Shown: positions 9,326 to 17,273 of the stretch, piece by piece | How the letters are laid out: every line of letters begins with the position of its first letter | How positions within the stretch are numbered: position 1 is the first letter of the stretch | Assembly (NCBI GenBank): GCA_015056735.1 | Contig: SVFT01000011.1 | Span: 29,431 to 93,430, forward strand | Direction of reading: 5' to 3' | Length of the DNA: 64,000 bases | Source of the DNA: Lachnospiraceae bacterium | GTDB lineage: Bacteria > Bacillota > Clostridia > Lachnospirales > Lachnospiraceae | The notes under the pieces: generated by a model | Seen by the model: only the letters and a program-made list of their open reading frames with translations | What the model was told of the DNA's origin: nothing | Database searches by the model: none | Program-made: the position numbers and the translations under genes

Positions 9326-10357
9326 CTAGCTTTCCGCGTCGCGGATCAGTCGGATATCCGAATTCATGGAGTTCATACCGATCTGTGCAAGACCGTCCAT
9401 ATAATATTTCCGCTCATCATCTATAAAAAGGATCTCCGGAAGCATCTCTTCCGGAAGTGCTTTCTTGCAGTTTCTGATCAGCTCCTCTTTCATTGACTCT
9501 TTCAGTCGATGCCCGCCGACTGCCAGAACCGCCGGGTTAACAAGGCAGATCATATTGATCATGATCTGCGATACAGCAAGGATGATCTCCTTATCCGTCA
9601 TGCTGCGGAGCTGCAGCTCGCCTTTTCGGATTGAAGACGATGTCTGCATGAAACCGATCTCACCCGCAAAGCTCCCCGAACCGGAAACGATGTTCCCACC
9701 GATGATCAGACCGGCACCAAGCGTATTGCCAAGGTGCAGACATGCAAATTCGCAGTCTGTTGGCATATTGGATGTGTAGTATCCGAGAGCTACGGTGTTG
9801 ATATCGTTGCGAACGGAGACATTTACATGAAGCTGCTCCGTAAGATATTCTTTCAGCGCAAATCCTTCCAGGCACTTCACCTTCGGGATCGCGAAAACAA
9901 CACCTTTAACGGAGACTGCACCCGGAACACCGATCGCGAGCGCGCGGATCTCCTGATGACGCTTGCAGATATCTGCGATCGATGAAGTAAGATCAACAAC
10001 CGTCCACTCCTCTTTCCGCTCGGTAAAATCGCTCTCGATCGCTTCGCCTTCCAGATCCGTTACGGCATATTGGAGTTCATGCTCTTCAACGACCACCGAA
10101 AGTGTATACCAGATCTTACTATTTAACGAATACAGCATCGCCTTACGGCCACCGCTTGACTTTGCCATCCCGCTTTCGATCACCACCCGCTCTTCCAGCA
10201 GTTCATTGATGATCGTATTGACCGTCGGCTGACTGATCCTTGTTGCAGTCGAAAGCTCCACGCGAGTAGCAGTCTGAAGCTTTTGCAGCGCCGACTTGAT
10301 CAGGCCTTTGTTGATCTCCTTCATCATATTCGGCTGTCCGGTTAAATGTTTGCTCAT
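9326..10357 (-). CDS. ROK family transcriptional regulator (NagC/XylR type)
   Basis: Likely repressor of its own operon. The N-terminal winged helix-turn-helix (about 20-65, containing TRVELSTATRISQPTVNTIINELLE) precedes a ROK sugar-binding domain. That domain has LGNTLGAGLIIGGNIVSGSGSFAGEIG in the position of the sugar/ATP loops. Like the kinase at the other end of the operon it lacks the ROK zinc cysteines. The start MSKHLTGQPNMM at 10357 is supported by AAAGGGG eight bases upstream; the longer track form begins inside the leader. An inverted repeat TTTAAG-TTT-CTTAAA upstream may be its operator. Confidence 0.86.
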   Translation of the reverse strand: MSKHLTGQPNMMKEINKGLIKSALQKLQTATRVELSTATRISQPTVNTIINELLEERVVIESGMAKSSGGRKAMLYSLNSKIWYTLSVVVEEHELQYAVTDLEGEAIESDFTERKEEWTVVDLTSSIADICKRHQEIRALAIGVPGAVSVKGVVFAIPKVKCLEGFALKEYLTEQLHVNVSVRNDINTVALGYYTSNMPTDCEFACLHLGNTLGAGLIIGGNIVSGSGSFAGEIGFMQTSSSIRKGELQLRSMTDKEIILAVSQIMINMICLVNPAVLAVGGHRLKESMKEELIRNCKKALPEEMLPEILFIDDERKYYMDGLAQIGMNSMNSDIRLIRDAES

Positions 10358-10393
10358 GTGCAGTACCCCTTTGCAGGTCCTTGGTCTCAATTC

Positions 10394-10449
10394 TTTAAGT
10401 TTCTTAAATAAGTTGATTTTATCGTATCACGTGAGAACCTGTTTTTCAA
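10394..10449 (-). promoter_or_regulatory. Promoter and candidate operator of the sugar operon
   Basis: On the minus strand TTGAAA (10449-10444), a 17-base spacer and TACGAT (10426-10421) form a plausible sigma-A promoter. Just downstream, at 10394-10408, lies the perfect inverted repeat TTTAAG-N3-CTTAAA. This is where an operator for the adjacent ROK repressor would be expected; the link is an inference. Confidence 0.6.
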
Positions 10450-10480
10450 CACTTTTTTAATATTTTTAAAAAAGTAAATA

Positions 10481-10513
10481 AAAAAGCAGCTCTCTGCGTC
10501 ACCAGAGAGCTGC
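10481..10513 (-). terminator. Terminator of the peptide export locus
   Basis: Perfect 10-base stem (GCAGCTCTCT at 10486-10495 with its complement at 10504-10513), eight-base loop, followed on the minus strand by six T. It lies 25 bases beyond the stop of the 64-residue precursor gene and isolates this locus from the sugar repressor. Confidence 0.9.
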
Positions 10514-10538
10514 CGTTTCCTCCATTACGATCACACGC

Positions 10539-10733
10539 CTAATACTTCGGTGCTCCGGGACGATTTTTTTGATACACAATATTCCCCGCCGCTGCAAGCT
10601 CAAGCTCGTCATCGGAAAGCGGCATCTGTCCTACGCCGTTTTCGAGACCATTCAGCATAGCTTTTAAGCGTTCCTTATGGTCACTTCCTTTTGAAAAGTC
10701 TGCCTTTTTTAAGATCATTTCTACATCTTTCAT
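10539..10733 (-). CDS. Putative exported-peptide precursor with NHLM/double-glycine-type leader
   Basis: A 64-residue protein. An N-terminal charged helical part (ILKKADFSKGSDHKERLKAM) precedes a leader end of the double-glycine class, LSDDELELAAAG. The following 14 residues, NIVYQKNRPGAPKY, are the presumed mature peptide if the C39 peptidase of the locus cuts after AG (residue 50). That product would be basic and free of Cys, Ser and Thr, so it offers no substrate for lanthionine or thiazole chemistry. No modifying enzyme is encoded nearby. A weak GAAGAG lies about 12 bases before the ATG. It is the last gene of the cluster, 178 bases downstream of the sigma factor, with its own strong terminator. 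It could be a bacteriocin or, more simply, an unmodified signalling peptide; function is inference. Confidence 0.72.
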   Translation of the reverse strand: MKDVEMILKKADFSKGSDHKERLKAMLNGLENGVGQMPLSDDELELAAAGNIVYQKNRPGAPKY

Positions 10734-10911
10734 AGATTTCTTTAGCCTCTTCCGTTTTCTTTGCCTGTTCTATCTGTTCTTTGAGTTCCCCGTCAGTTCC
10801 ATCAATCGATTCCCCGGTATATTGAAACAGGAAGTGCTTATCTTTTCATAAGAATATACGGGATATCGATTCAAAATACCACACACTTTAAGGAACGAGA
10901 CGAAAGAAATG

Positions 10912-11460
10912 TCAGATCTTCTCCGAGCCAGCGATCCTGCGGCACTTCTCCAGGATCCTGTTGATCCTCGCTCCGACTGCTTTCTCTTTTGCGTTCACTT
11001 GCTCAGCAATCTCTTTATACGACAGTTCAAAGCCGAACCGCAACGAAAGCAGTTCACGCTCCTCCGGCTTTAAATGCTTTAAGATCACGTAAGCTTCCGA
11101 AGCCTGCTCATCGATCAGTTTTGTCAGTTCCGAATCCTCGGCGCCCGGCTCCATGCCCTGCTCCACGCAGTCATCAATAGACACCGCCTGTCTGCTGATC
11201 TGCCCGCCGATCGTTCCGTTCTTACGGAAATGATCGTAGAGTGTATTCGTTGCGATCCTGTTCAGCCACGTTGAAACGGACGCAAGCTTCGGGTCGAACC
11301 GGTCATAGGCACGAAATGCCTTGATGAAAATGTCCTGGACGATATCTTCTGTACTCTCCCGGTTCAGAATGCGCATATACACGGCATTGTAAATACTGCC
11401 ATAGTGTTCGTCATATACTTTTTCGAAGGGCTCTATCACCACTGTTCCAACTCTTCCCAT
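10912..11460 (-). CDS. RNA polymerase sigma factor, ECF-like
   Basis: The 182-residue protein has sigma-70 region 2 (YNAVYMRILNRESTEDIVQDIFIKAFRAYDRF, then STWLNRIATNTLYDHFRK). After an acidic linker comes region 4 (LKPEERELLSLRFGFELSYKEIAEQVNAKEKAVGARINR). Regions 1 and 3 are missing, as in ECF factors. AGGA precedes the ATG by six bases; the gene starts eight bases after the stop of the second ABC transporter, so it is translated from the same message. No anti-sigma factor gene is adjacent. It may control the locus or genes elsewhere that respond to the exported peptide. Confidence 0.88.
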   Translation of the reverse strand: MGRVGTVVIEPFEKVYDEHYGSIYNAVYMRILNRESTEDIVQDIFIKAFRAYDRFDPKLASVSTWLNRIATNTLYDHFRKNGTIGGQISRQAVSIDDCVEQGMEPGAEDSELTKLIDEQASEAYVILKHLKPEERELLSLRFGFELSYKEIAEQVNAKEKAVGARINRILEKCRRIAGSEKI

Positions 11461-11468
11461 CGCCTTTC

Positions 11469-13673
11469 CTATGCCCCCTGCTCCTTTGTATCATATTCCA
11501 CCTGTTGCCGTCTTACAAGGTCTGCAAAGGCTCCGTTCTTTGCGATCAGCTCTTCATAAGTGCCATCCTCTACGATCTTGCCCTCATCAAGAACAACGAT
11601 GCGATCACAGTTTTTGATCGTCGAAAGTCTGTGCGCGATCACAACTCTCGTACAATTCAGCCTATCGAGCGAATCGGATACCTGCTTCTGTGTGATATTA
11701 TCCAGCGCACTTGTTGCCTCGTCAAACATCAGGATCTTCGGTTTGGGTGCGATGGCCCTGGCGATCATGAGCCTCTGCTTCTGGCCGCCCGAAATACCGC
11801 CGCCGCCTTCCATGATCATGGTAAACATGTTCATCGGCATCTGCCTGATATCCTCTGCGATCCCCGCCATCTCCGCCGCTTCCCACGCATCGTCAAGCGT
11901 AAGCTCCGGCGCAGAGATCACGATATTGGAATAGATATCGCCCATAAAAAGCGATCCGTTCTGCATCACCGTACCGATCTTGCTGCGAAGTGATTTCAGA
12001 TCGATCGTATTCAGATCACGCCCGTCATAATAGACGGCACCTTTCTGCGGCCTCTCAAATCCGAGCAGGATACGCATCAATGTGCTCTTGCCGCAGCCCG
12101 TCCTGCCGGTAATGGCAATATACTGACCGGGACGGATCTTCAGGCTTAAGTTATCGAGAACGGGCGGCATATCTTCATTGTAACGAAATGTGATATTGCT
12201 CAATTCGATCCCGCCGGAAAGCTTTTCCACTACAGGCTTATCTTCCGAAACTTCAGGAACTGCTTCCATGATCGGACGCACCAGATTGAGGATCGGTCCG
12301 ATCTGCGATGCAGGCTCTAAAAACGGGATCAATGCGGTAAATGCCGCATTCACTGAAGCAAATGCCGCATTAAACGCATAATACTGCGAAATATCAACAC
12401 CGGATGTGATCGCCAACCCGTACAGGATCATCGTTCCGACAAGTGATATGCCGGTGATGATCGCCGGTGACACCTTTACAAAAAGGGGCGGATCATACAG
12501 GTAGGCTGCCTGCGCGGCATAAGCGTTTGCCCATTTTGCAAAGGCTCTTCTCTCCGCTCCTGCAAGTTTGATCTTCTGAATGCCCGAGATCAGCGCATAG
12601 GAAAGGCCGCTCTCTTTGGACGCCAGTTCCATCTGACGTCTGAGGATCCGGGCACGCATGATGACCGTCAGAACCGTCACGCCGAATTGCAGAAAAGCCA
12701 CCAGAAATGCCGGAAGGGCAAGCGCAGGCGCAAAGGCCGTGATCTGCGCAATATAGATAAAGGATAAAAGGACGGTTGCAAAGCCGGAAAAGCCCATGTC
12801 GATCAGAAGCGTCACCAGGAGGTTCATGTTCTGTACACGACTTGCAAGCCCGCCCGATGAATAGTCCTTGAAGAAACTGCTCGGCAAAGTCAGAACACGC
12901 ATCATGGTCGCAGACTCAACACTAAGATTCAGCTTCAGTGAGATCCGCTGCAGGAACAGTTCCTGCACCGTTCCGAACAAAAGGCTCGAAAGCGATGCAC
13001 ATATCATAAAAACAGCGATCGCAAGAAGCACATTCATATGTCCGATCGACACAACATCCGAAAAAAGGATCATATTGATCCACGGGATCAAAAGCCCGAC
13101 CAGAGTTGCCAGGATCGCAAATCCCAGGTATCCTGTAAGACTCTGCTTGTCGATATTCTGCAAAATATAGCGGCAAACATCCCGCATCGTAAGTGATCTT
13201 GTCGGAAACGGCTTATAGAAAGCATAGGCCTCCGACGAAAAAAGCTTCTCCGAAGATGGCGTGACACGCATCATCTCGCCCGTATTCGGATCAAGATACT
13301 TATAGCCAAACGCATTGGCCGGGATCAGCGCAACAGGCAGTCCATCTGCTTTAAAAGTTGTCAGCATCGGACCAGAAGCGTCCTTTCGGAAGCCTTCCTG
13401 CAAGTTGACTTCTCTGGTCATTATGCCGTATGGGCGAAGCAAAAACTCCAGCACTTCATCAATCGTTCCAAGCTGCTCCGGTACTTCCCTTACCTTCACA
13501 TGATAGAATCGCAGAATCTCCCCGATCGCATCAGTCGCCTGTTCACGCTCATTATGCAGTGCTGCAGTCAGCCTTTTCCCCATAACAGCGCCAGCGATCC
13601 GAAGACACGAATCCTCGAACATTTCTATATCGCTTTTTTTACGCAGCTCCAGCTGCTCTTCAAACCAACCCAC
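11469..13673 (-). CDS. NHLM-type peptide export ABC transporter, ATP-binding/permease protein without peptidase
   Basis: The 734-residue protein is a half-transporter. An about 165-residue N-terminal cytoplasmic domain with no C39 motif contains PVALIPANAFGYKYLDPNTG and resembles a degenerate companion domain. Then come about six membrane helices (175-450) and a nucleotide-binding domain with Walker A GRTGCGKST, signature ISGGQKQRL and Walker B ILMFDEATSALD. In NHLM export systems a second, peptidase-less ABC protein partners a C39-containing one; the two are encoded side by side here, 12 bases apart. The likely complex is a heterodimer that exports the precursor encoded downstream. Assignment rests on gene arrangement and domain layout. 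Confidence 0.85.
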   Translation of the reverse strand: MGWFEEQLELRKKSDIEMFEDSCLRIAGAVMGKRLTAALHNEREQATDAIGEILRFYHVKVREVPEQLGTIDEVLEFLLRPYGIMTREVNLQEGFRKDASGPMLTTFKADGLPVALIPANAFGYKYLDPNTGEMMRVTPSSEKLFSSEAYAFYKPFPTRSLTMRDVCRYILQNIDKQSLTGYLGFAILATLVGLLIPWINMILFSDVVSIGHMNVLLAIAVFMICASLSSLLFGTVQELFLQRISLKLNLSVESATMMRVLTLPSSFFKDYSSGGLASRVQNMNLLVTLLIDMGFSGFATVLLSFIYIAQITAFAPALALPAFLVAFLQFGVTVLTVIMRARILRRQMELASKESGLSYALISGIQKIKLAGAERRAFAKWANAYAAQAAYLYDPPLFVKVSPAIITGISLVGTMILYGLAITSGVDISQYYAFNAAFASVNAAFTALIPFLEPASQIGPILNLVRPIMEAVPEVSEDKPVVEKLSGGIELSNITFRYNEDMPPVLDNLSLKIRPGQYIAITGRTGCGKSTLMRILLGFERPQKGAVYYDGRDLNTIDLKSLRSKIGTVMQNGSLFMGDIYSNIVISAPELTLDDAWEAAEMAGIAEDIRQMPMNMFTMIMEGGGGISGGQKQRLMIARAIAPKPKILMFDEATSALDNITQKQVSDSLDRLNCTRVVIAHRLSTIKNCDRIVVLDEGKIVEDGTYEELIAKNGAFADLVRRQQVEYDTKEQGA

Positions 13674-13685
13674 GAAAAGCTCCTT

Positions 13686-15884
13686 CTATTCGTTCATGAC
13701 AAGCTGTGCATACATGCCGTCACGCGCCATCAGTTCCTGATGCGTTCCCCGTTCTACAACCTTACCGTTATCCAGCACAATGATCTCATCGCAATCCCGA
13801 ATGGTGGAAAGTCTGTGCGCAACCACCACGCAGGTAATGCCTCTGTCACGGATCGAGCGCACAACGTCATACTCCGTCTTTGCATCCAGTGCACTGGTCG
13901 CCTCATCCATGATAATGATCGTCGGGTCCTGTGCAAGGACTCTCGCGATCTCCAGTCGTTGCCGCTGACCGCCGGACAGATCCCGTCCTCCGTCCTGCAG
14001 TTTATACTGATAGCCACCGCTGCGCTGCATGATATCTTCATGAAGCTGTGCATCTCTGGCAGCAAGGATCACCTCAAAATCTTCGATGGAATTGTCCCAC
14101 ATCCTGATGTTATTGGCGATCGTATCTTCAAACAGAATGATATCCTGGTCTACAACCGAAAGTGACCCCGTAAAGACACTTCGGTCGATCTCATCAACGC
14201 TCTTTCCGTCAAACAGAACTTCACCAGACCAGGGCCTGTATAAGCCGGAGATCAGTCTGCCCAGCGTGGATTTGCCGCATCCGGAACTGCCGACGAAAGC
14301 TACGCTTTTCCCGGGCGATAACGTCAGGGAAAAATCTTCGATAAGCGGAGGCTCCAGCCTGGAATAACCGAATGTCACATGTTGAAGTGTCAAAGCTCCG
14401 GATAGCTTTCCTGCGGCCTGCTCCTTTTCACCGCTTTTCGAATCGTTTCCGGCAAAAAGAGGATCCTCATCATATTCCATCACATCATCGATCCGCTCCA
14501 TCTGAGCGCGCATCTCCTGCAGGCTCTGCCCAGCCGTAATAAAGGACTGTGCCGGCAGAAAGAACTGCATCATGAATCCCTGAAAAGCCAGTACCATGCC
14601 GGAAGTGATCTCTCTGCGAATGATCAGATATACCCCCATCAACAAAACGATGTCATTTGCGATCGCCAATACAATGGCAGGGATCCTGCCAAGGCTCGCA
14701 TTCAGTCTTGCAAGGCGGCAGTCCTGCGTATTAACGCTCGCCTGATAACCGGACCATTTCCTGAAGAATCCGTTTTCCGCACCACTCGATTTGATCGTCT
14801 CGATCATCTCAATACCGGAGATCGTGGTCCCATACAGTTTGGAGTCATCGCGCAGCATTACTCTTGTTATGTTAACTCGCTTCGCACTGATATAATAAGA
14901 GACAACCAGATTGATCAAAACGGAAGAAATACCGATCAACGTCATGATCACAGAATAGCGCAGCATGACACCCAGATAAAATATGAGCATCGCCGTATTG
15001 ATGACAAGCGGTGCAAACGTATTGATCAGAAGGTTTGCGATATTCGCATTGGCCAGGCGTCTCTGCTCCAGGTCGCCTGCCATTCTTTGCGAGAAGAACT
15101 TCATCGGAAGATGAAGAACATGCCAAAAATAGGTTGCATTTCCGACTGCTGCAAACTTGCCGCTGATCCGAAGCGAATAAACTGACGTGATCCAGGCTGC
15201 CAGGATCCGGACAAGCGTCAGGATCGACAAGGCGATCAAAAAAGGTCCTACAAGTTTTTCGTTGCGGCCCCCTAGCAGATGGTCCATAAAAAAGCGTGAA
15301 AAACCGGCTGCAATGATCGCCGCGGCGGACGTGACAGCCGTGGTCACCGCGACAAAAACAGCGGCAGCCCCCGCCCCCTCCATGCGGCGCTTTGCAAAAG
15401 CGATCATACTCTTCGGATGACCGGAAGGCTGAAAACCCTCACCCGGTGCAAAGAGGATCGTAACACCTGTAAAGCCCTCATCGAACTCCGCATCCGTCAG
15501 AACAATATCACCTCTTGCCGGGTCATTTATATATACTTTGCCTTTTTTAAAGCCTTTGCATACAACAAAATGATTAAACTCCCAGTGTACGATGCACGGG
15601 AAGGTACCTCTTTCCCGAAGGCTTTCAGGCTCAAAGCGGAAGCCGCGCGCCTCAAATCCGTGCATTCTCGCAGCCTTTGCGATATTACTTGCCTTCGATC
15701 CGTCACGCGACACCGCGCAGTCCTCGCGCACCTGCTCCAGCGGGATCCATTTATTAAAATAAGCCATGACCATCGTCAGGCTCGCTGCACCGCATTCCAA
15801 TGCTTCCATCTGCATGACAACAGGAACCTTTGCAACGCCTGACTTAATCGGTTGTTTGATCGTCTTCTCTCTGACTGTTCTCAA
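13686..15884 (-). CDS. NHLM-type peptide export ABC transporter with N-terminal C39 peptidase
   Basis: The 732-residue protein combines three parts. The C39 peptidase (about 15-150) has all catalytic residues visible: oxyanion Gln25, Cys31 in ALECGAAS, His105 in FNHFVV and Asp121 in INDPARG. A six-helix membrane domain (about 165-430) follows, and then an ABC domain with GSSGCGKST, LSGGQRQRL and IIIMDEATSALD. It should cleave the leader of a double-glycine-type precursor and export the rest. Because the peptidase is intact and the precursor at 10733-10539 ends its leader in AAAG, the two are natural partners. It is encoded 31 bases after the short HlyD-like gene. Confidence 0.92.
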   Translation of the reverse strand: MRTVREKTIKQPIKSGVAKVPVVMQMEALECGAASLTMVMAYFNKWIPLEQVREDCAVSRDGSKASNIAKAARMHGFEARGFRFEPESLRERGTFPCIVHWEFNHFVVCKGFKKGKVYINDPARGDIVLTDAEFDEGFTGVTILFAPGEGFQPSGHPKSMIAFAKRRMEGAGAAAVFVAVTTAVTSAAAIIAAGFSRFFMDHLLGGRNEKLVGPFLIALSILTLVRILAAWITSVYSLRISGKFAAVGNATYFWHVLHLPMKFFSQRMAGDLEQRRLANANIANLLINTFAPLVINTAMLIFYLGVMLRYSVIMTLIGISSVLINLVVSYYISAKRVNITRVMLRDDSKLYGTTISGIEMIETIKSSGAENGFFRKWSGYQASVNTQDCRLARLNASLGRIPAIVLAIANDIVLLMGVYLIIRREITSGMVLAFQGFMMQFFLPAQSFITAGQSLQEMRAQMERIDDVMEYDEDPLFAGNDSKSGEKEQAAGKLSGALTLQHVTFGYSRLEPPLIEDFSLTLSPGKSVAFVGSSGCGKSTLGRLISGLYRPWSGEVLFDGKSVDEIDRSVFTGSLSVVDQDIILFEDTIANNIRMWDNSIEDFEVILAARDAQLHEDIMQRSGGYQYKLQDGGRDLSGGQRQRLEIARVLAQDPTIIIMDEATSALDAKTEYDVVRSIRDRGITCVVVAHRLSTIRDCDEIIVLDNGKVVERGTHQELMARDGMYAQLVMNE

Positions 15885-15915
15885 CTGTGTACTCCGAACA
15901 GATCCAAACTACGGA

Positions 15916-16140
15916 TCACTGAATAATATAAGTAATGGGGGCGACCGTCTGTGTGCCGGTTTCGGTCTGTACTTCTATTCTTCCCAAAACGCCCCAGACC
16001 AATGCGCCCACGATCAGAATGATCGTTGCAAAAAGGATCAGCCACACCGATGGCGTGGTAACCCTGATATAATCATCAAGCTGCTCGGGAGACGATACCC
16101 GCTCGATGCTCTTTTCCCGGAAGATCAGTTTTCTCTCCAT
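15916..16140 (-). CDS. Truncated NHLM secretion (HlyD-like) protein, membrane anchor only
   Basis: A 74-residue protein beginning MERKLIFREKSIERV, with SSPEQLDDYIRVTTPSVWL before one membrane helix (about 32-52). This closely follows the N-terminal signature I know from NHLM-system membrane fusion proteins, which normally run to 400 residues or more with a long extracellular coiled-coil/lipoyl part. Here the reading frame stops 22 residues after the helix, and only 31 bases separate it from the next gene, so no hidden remainder exists. GGAGGG six bases before the ATG at 16140 shows it is set up for translation; the track's start at 16197 lies upstream of this site. It is either a genuine minimal adaptor or the residue of an internal deletion. 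Confidence 0.72.
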   Translation of the reverse strand: MERKLIFREKSIERVSSPEQLDDYIRVTTPSVWLILFATIILIVGALVWGVLGRIEVQTETGTQTVAPITYIIQ

Positions 16141-16284
16141 ATAATCCCTCCGCCCGTAAGGCTGAAATCTCTCAGTTGTATTCCAAAACAGGATCAATAT
16201 GATCCCTAGGCTCTATTTTACATGAAAGTTTACGATTTGTTTATATTTGTTTTCTATTTATTTCGTTTTTGTTTTCCTTTCTTT

Positions 16285-16374
16285 TTAGGAAATGGACACA
16301 CTAAAGACATATTTGTTTTTTATACTCATATTATCAAAAGAGAGAACAACATCTCCTTTTGATAAGTTCTTCAT
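16285..16374 (-). CDS. Possible 29-residue small ORF at the head of the export locus
   Basis: Too short for the ORF track. The product would be MKNLSKGDVVLSFDNMSIKN followed by nine residues. A purine-rich AGGGGGAG lies about five bases before the ATG, which is the main support. It follows a bidirectional hairpin terminator and precedes the truncated secretion gene by 144 bases. It does not resemble the leader of the downstream precursor. It may be a leader peptide, a second small product, or chance. Confidence 0.35.
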   Translation of the reverse strand: MKNLSKGDVVLSFDNMSIKNKYVFSVSIS

Positions 16375-16403
16375 AGATACTCCCCCTCATAGTATTGAAC
16401 AGG

Positions 16404-16432
16404 AAAAAAGGAAGACTCCCATCTTCCTTTTT
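16404..16432. terminator. Bidirectional hairpin terminator
   Basis: Perfect 12-base inverted repeat (AAAAAAGGAAGA / TCTTCCTTTTTT) with a six-base loop; T runs on both strands. Together with the hairpin at 16459-16485 it forms a double barrier between tpiA and the export locus. Confidence 0.75.
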
Positions 16433-16451
16433 TGCTGTCCATTTTTATTGT

Positions 16452-16485
16452 ATAAAAACCCCCTCCGGAAATTCTCCGGAGGGGG
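16452..16485 (-). terminator. Terminator of the gap-pgk-tpiA cluster
   Basis: Perfect 11-base GC-rich stem (CCCCCTCCGGA, 16459-16469, with its complement at 16475-16485) followed on the minus strand by TTTTTATA, 18 bases beyond the tpiA stop. Confidence 0.93.
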
Positions 16486-16503
16486 TGATCATACGATCAA
16501 CGA

Positions 16504-17250
16504 TTATGCGTTTACGATCTTGCCAAAGTCAGGCTTTAAGGAAGCGCCGCCGATGAGGCCGCCGTCAATGTCAGCCTTGGAAAGAAGCTCTGCAGCGTTG
16601 CCTGCGTTCATGGAGCCGCCGTACTGGATACGAACTGCTTCTGCTGTAGGAGCATCGTACATCTCAGCGATCGTCTCACGGATCATCTTGCAGACTTCTT
16701 CTGCCTGATCAGCTGTTGCTGTCTCGCCGGTGCCGATCGCCCAGATGGGTTCGTAAGCGATCACAAGATTCTTAACCTGATCAGCCGTTACGCCGGAAAG
16801 ATCCCAGGTAATCTGTCTCTTGATCCATTCCTGATATGTGCCAGCTTTACGAAGTGCAAGAGACTCGCCGCAGCAAAGGATCGGCTTTAAGCCTGCTTCG
16901 AAAGCCTTCTTAACCTTCTGGTTGATCAGAACATCGTTCTCACCGAATATATCTCTTCTCTCAGAGTGGCCGATGATGATGTACTCAACACCTGCATCCT
17001 TGAGCATCGGAGCAGAGATCTCGCCTGTGAAAGCGCCCTTGTCTTCAATGTAGAAGTTCTCAGCACCTACGTGTACGTTGGTACCCTTTACAGCCTCTAC
17101 AACCGGTACGATATCGATCGCCGGTACACAGTAAACAACGTCTACCGCATCGTTCTTAACAAGATCCTTGAGTTCTGCGCAAAGAGCAACAGCCTCACTG
17201 GGAGTCTTGTTCATTTTCCAGTTACCTGCAATGATTCTTCTTCTTGCCAT
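16504..17250 (-). CDS. tpiA: Triose-phosphate isomerase
   Basis: Interconverts dihydroxyacetone phosphate and glyceraldehyde 3-phosphate. The 248-residue protein has normal length and all hallmarks: GNWKMNK with the catalytic lysine, IIIGHSERR with the electrophilic histidine, the [11 protein letters not shown] block with the catalytic glutamate and flexible loop 6, and [10 protein letters not shown] for phosphate binding. It is 23 bases downstream of pgk and ends the glycolytic cluster. Confidence 0.98.
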   Translation of the reverse strand: MARRRIIAGNWKMNKTPSEAVALCAELKDLVKNDAVDVVYCVPAIDIVPVVEAVKGTNVHVGAENFYIEDKGAFTGEISAPMLKDAGVEYIIIGHSERRDIFGENDVLINQKVKKAFEAGLKPILCCGESLALRKAGTYQEWIKRQITWDLSGVTADQVKNLVIAYEPIWAIGTGETATADQAEEVCKMIRETIAEMYDAPTAEAVRIQYGGSMNAGNAAELLSKADIDGGLIGGASLKPDFGKIVNA

Positions 17251-17273
17251 TTTTGTATCTCCTTATTTATAAC

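Noticed and set aside
13500-14165. 221-residue plus-strand ORF opposite the two ABC transporter genes
   Set aside because: Shadow of well-supported genes; no motif of its own.
15884-15916. Frameshift in the secretion protein gene hiding the rest of HlyD
   Set aside because: Only 31 bases separate its stop from the next start, so no downstream reading frame can hold the missing 350 or so residues. Deletion or a natural short form remains.
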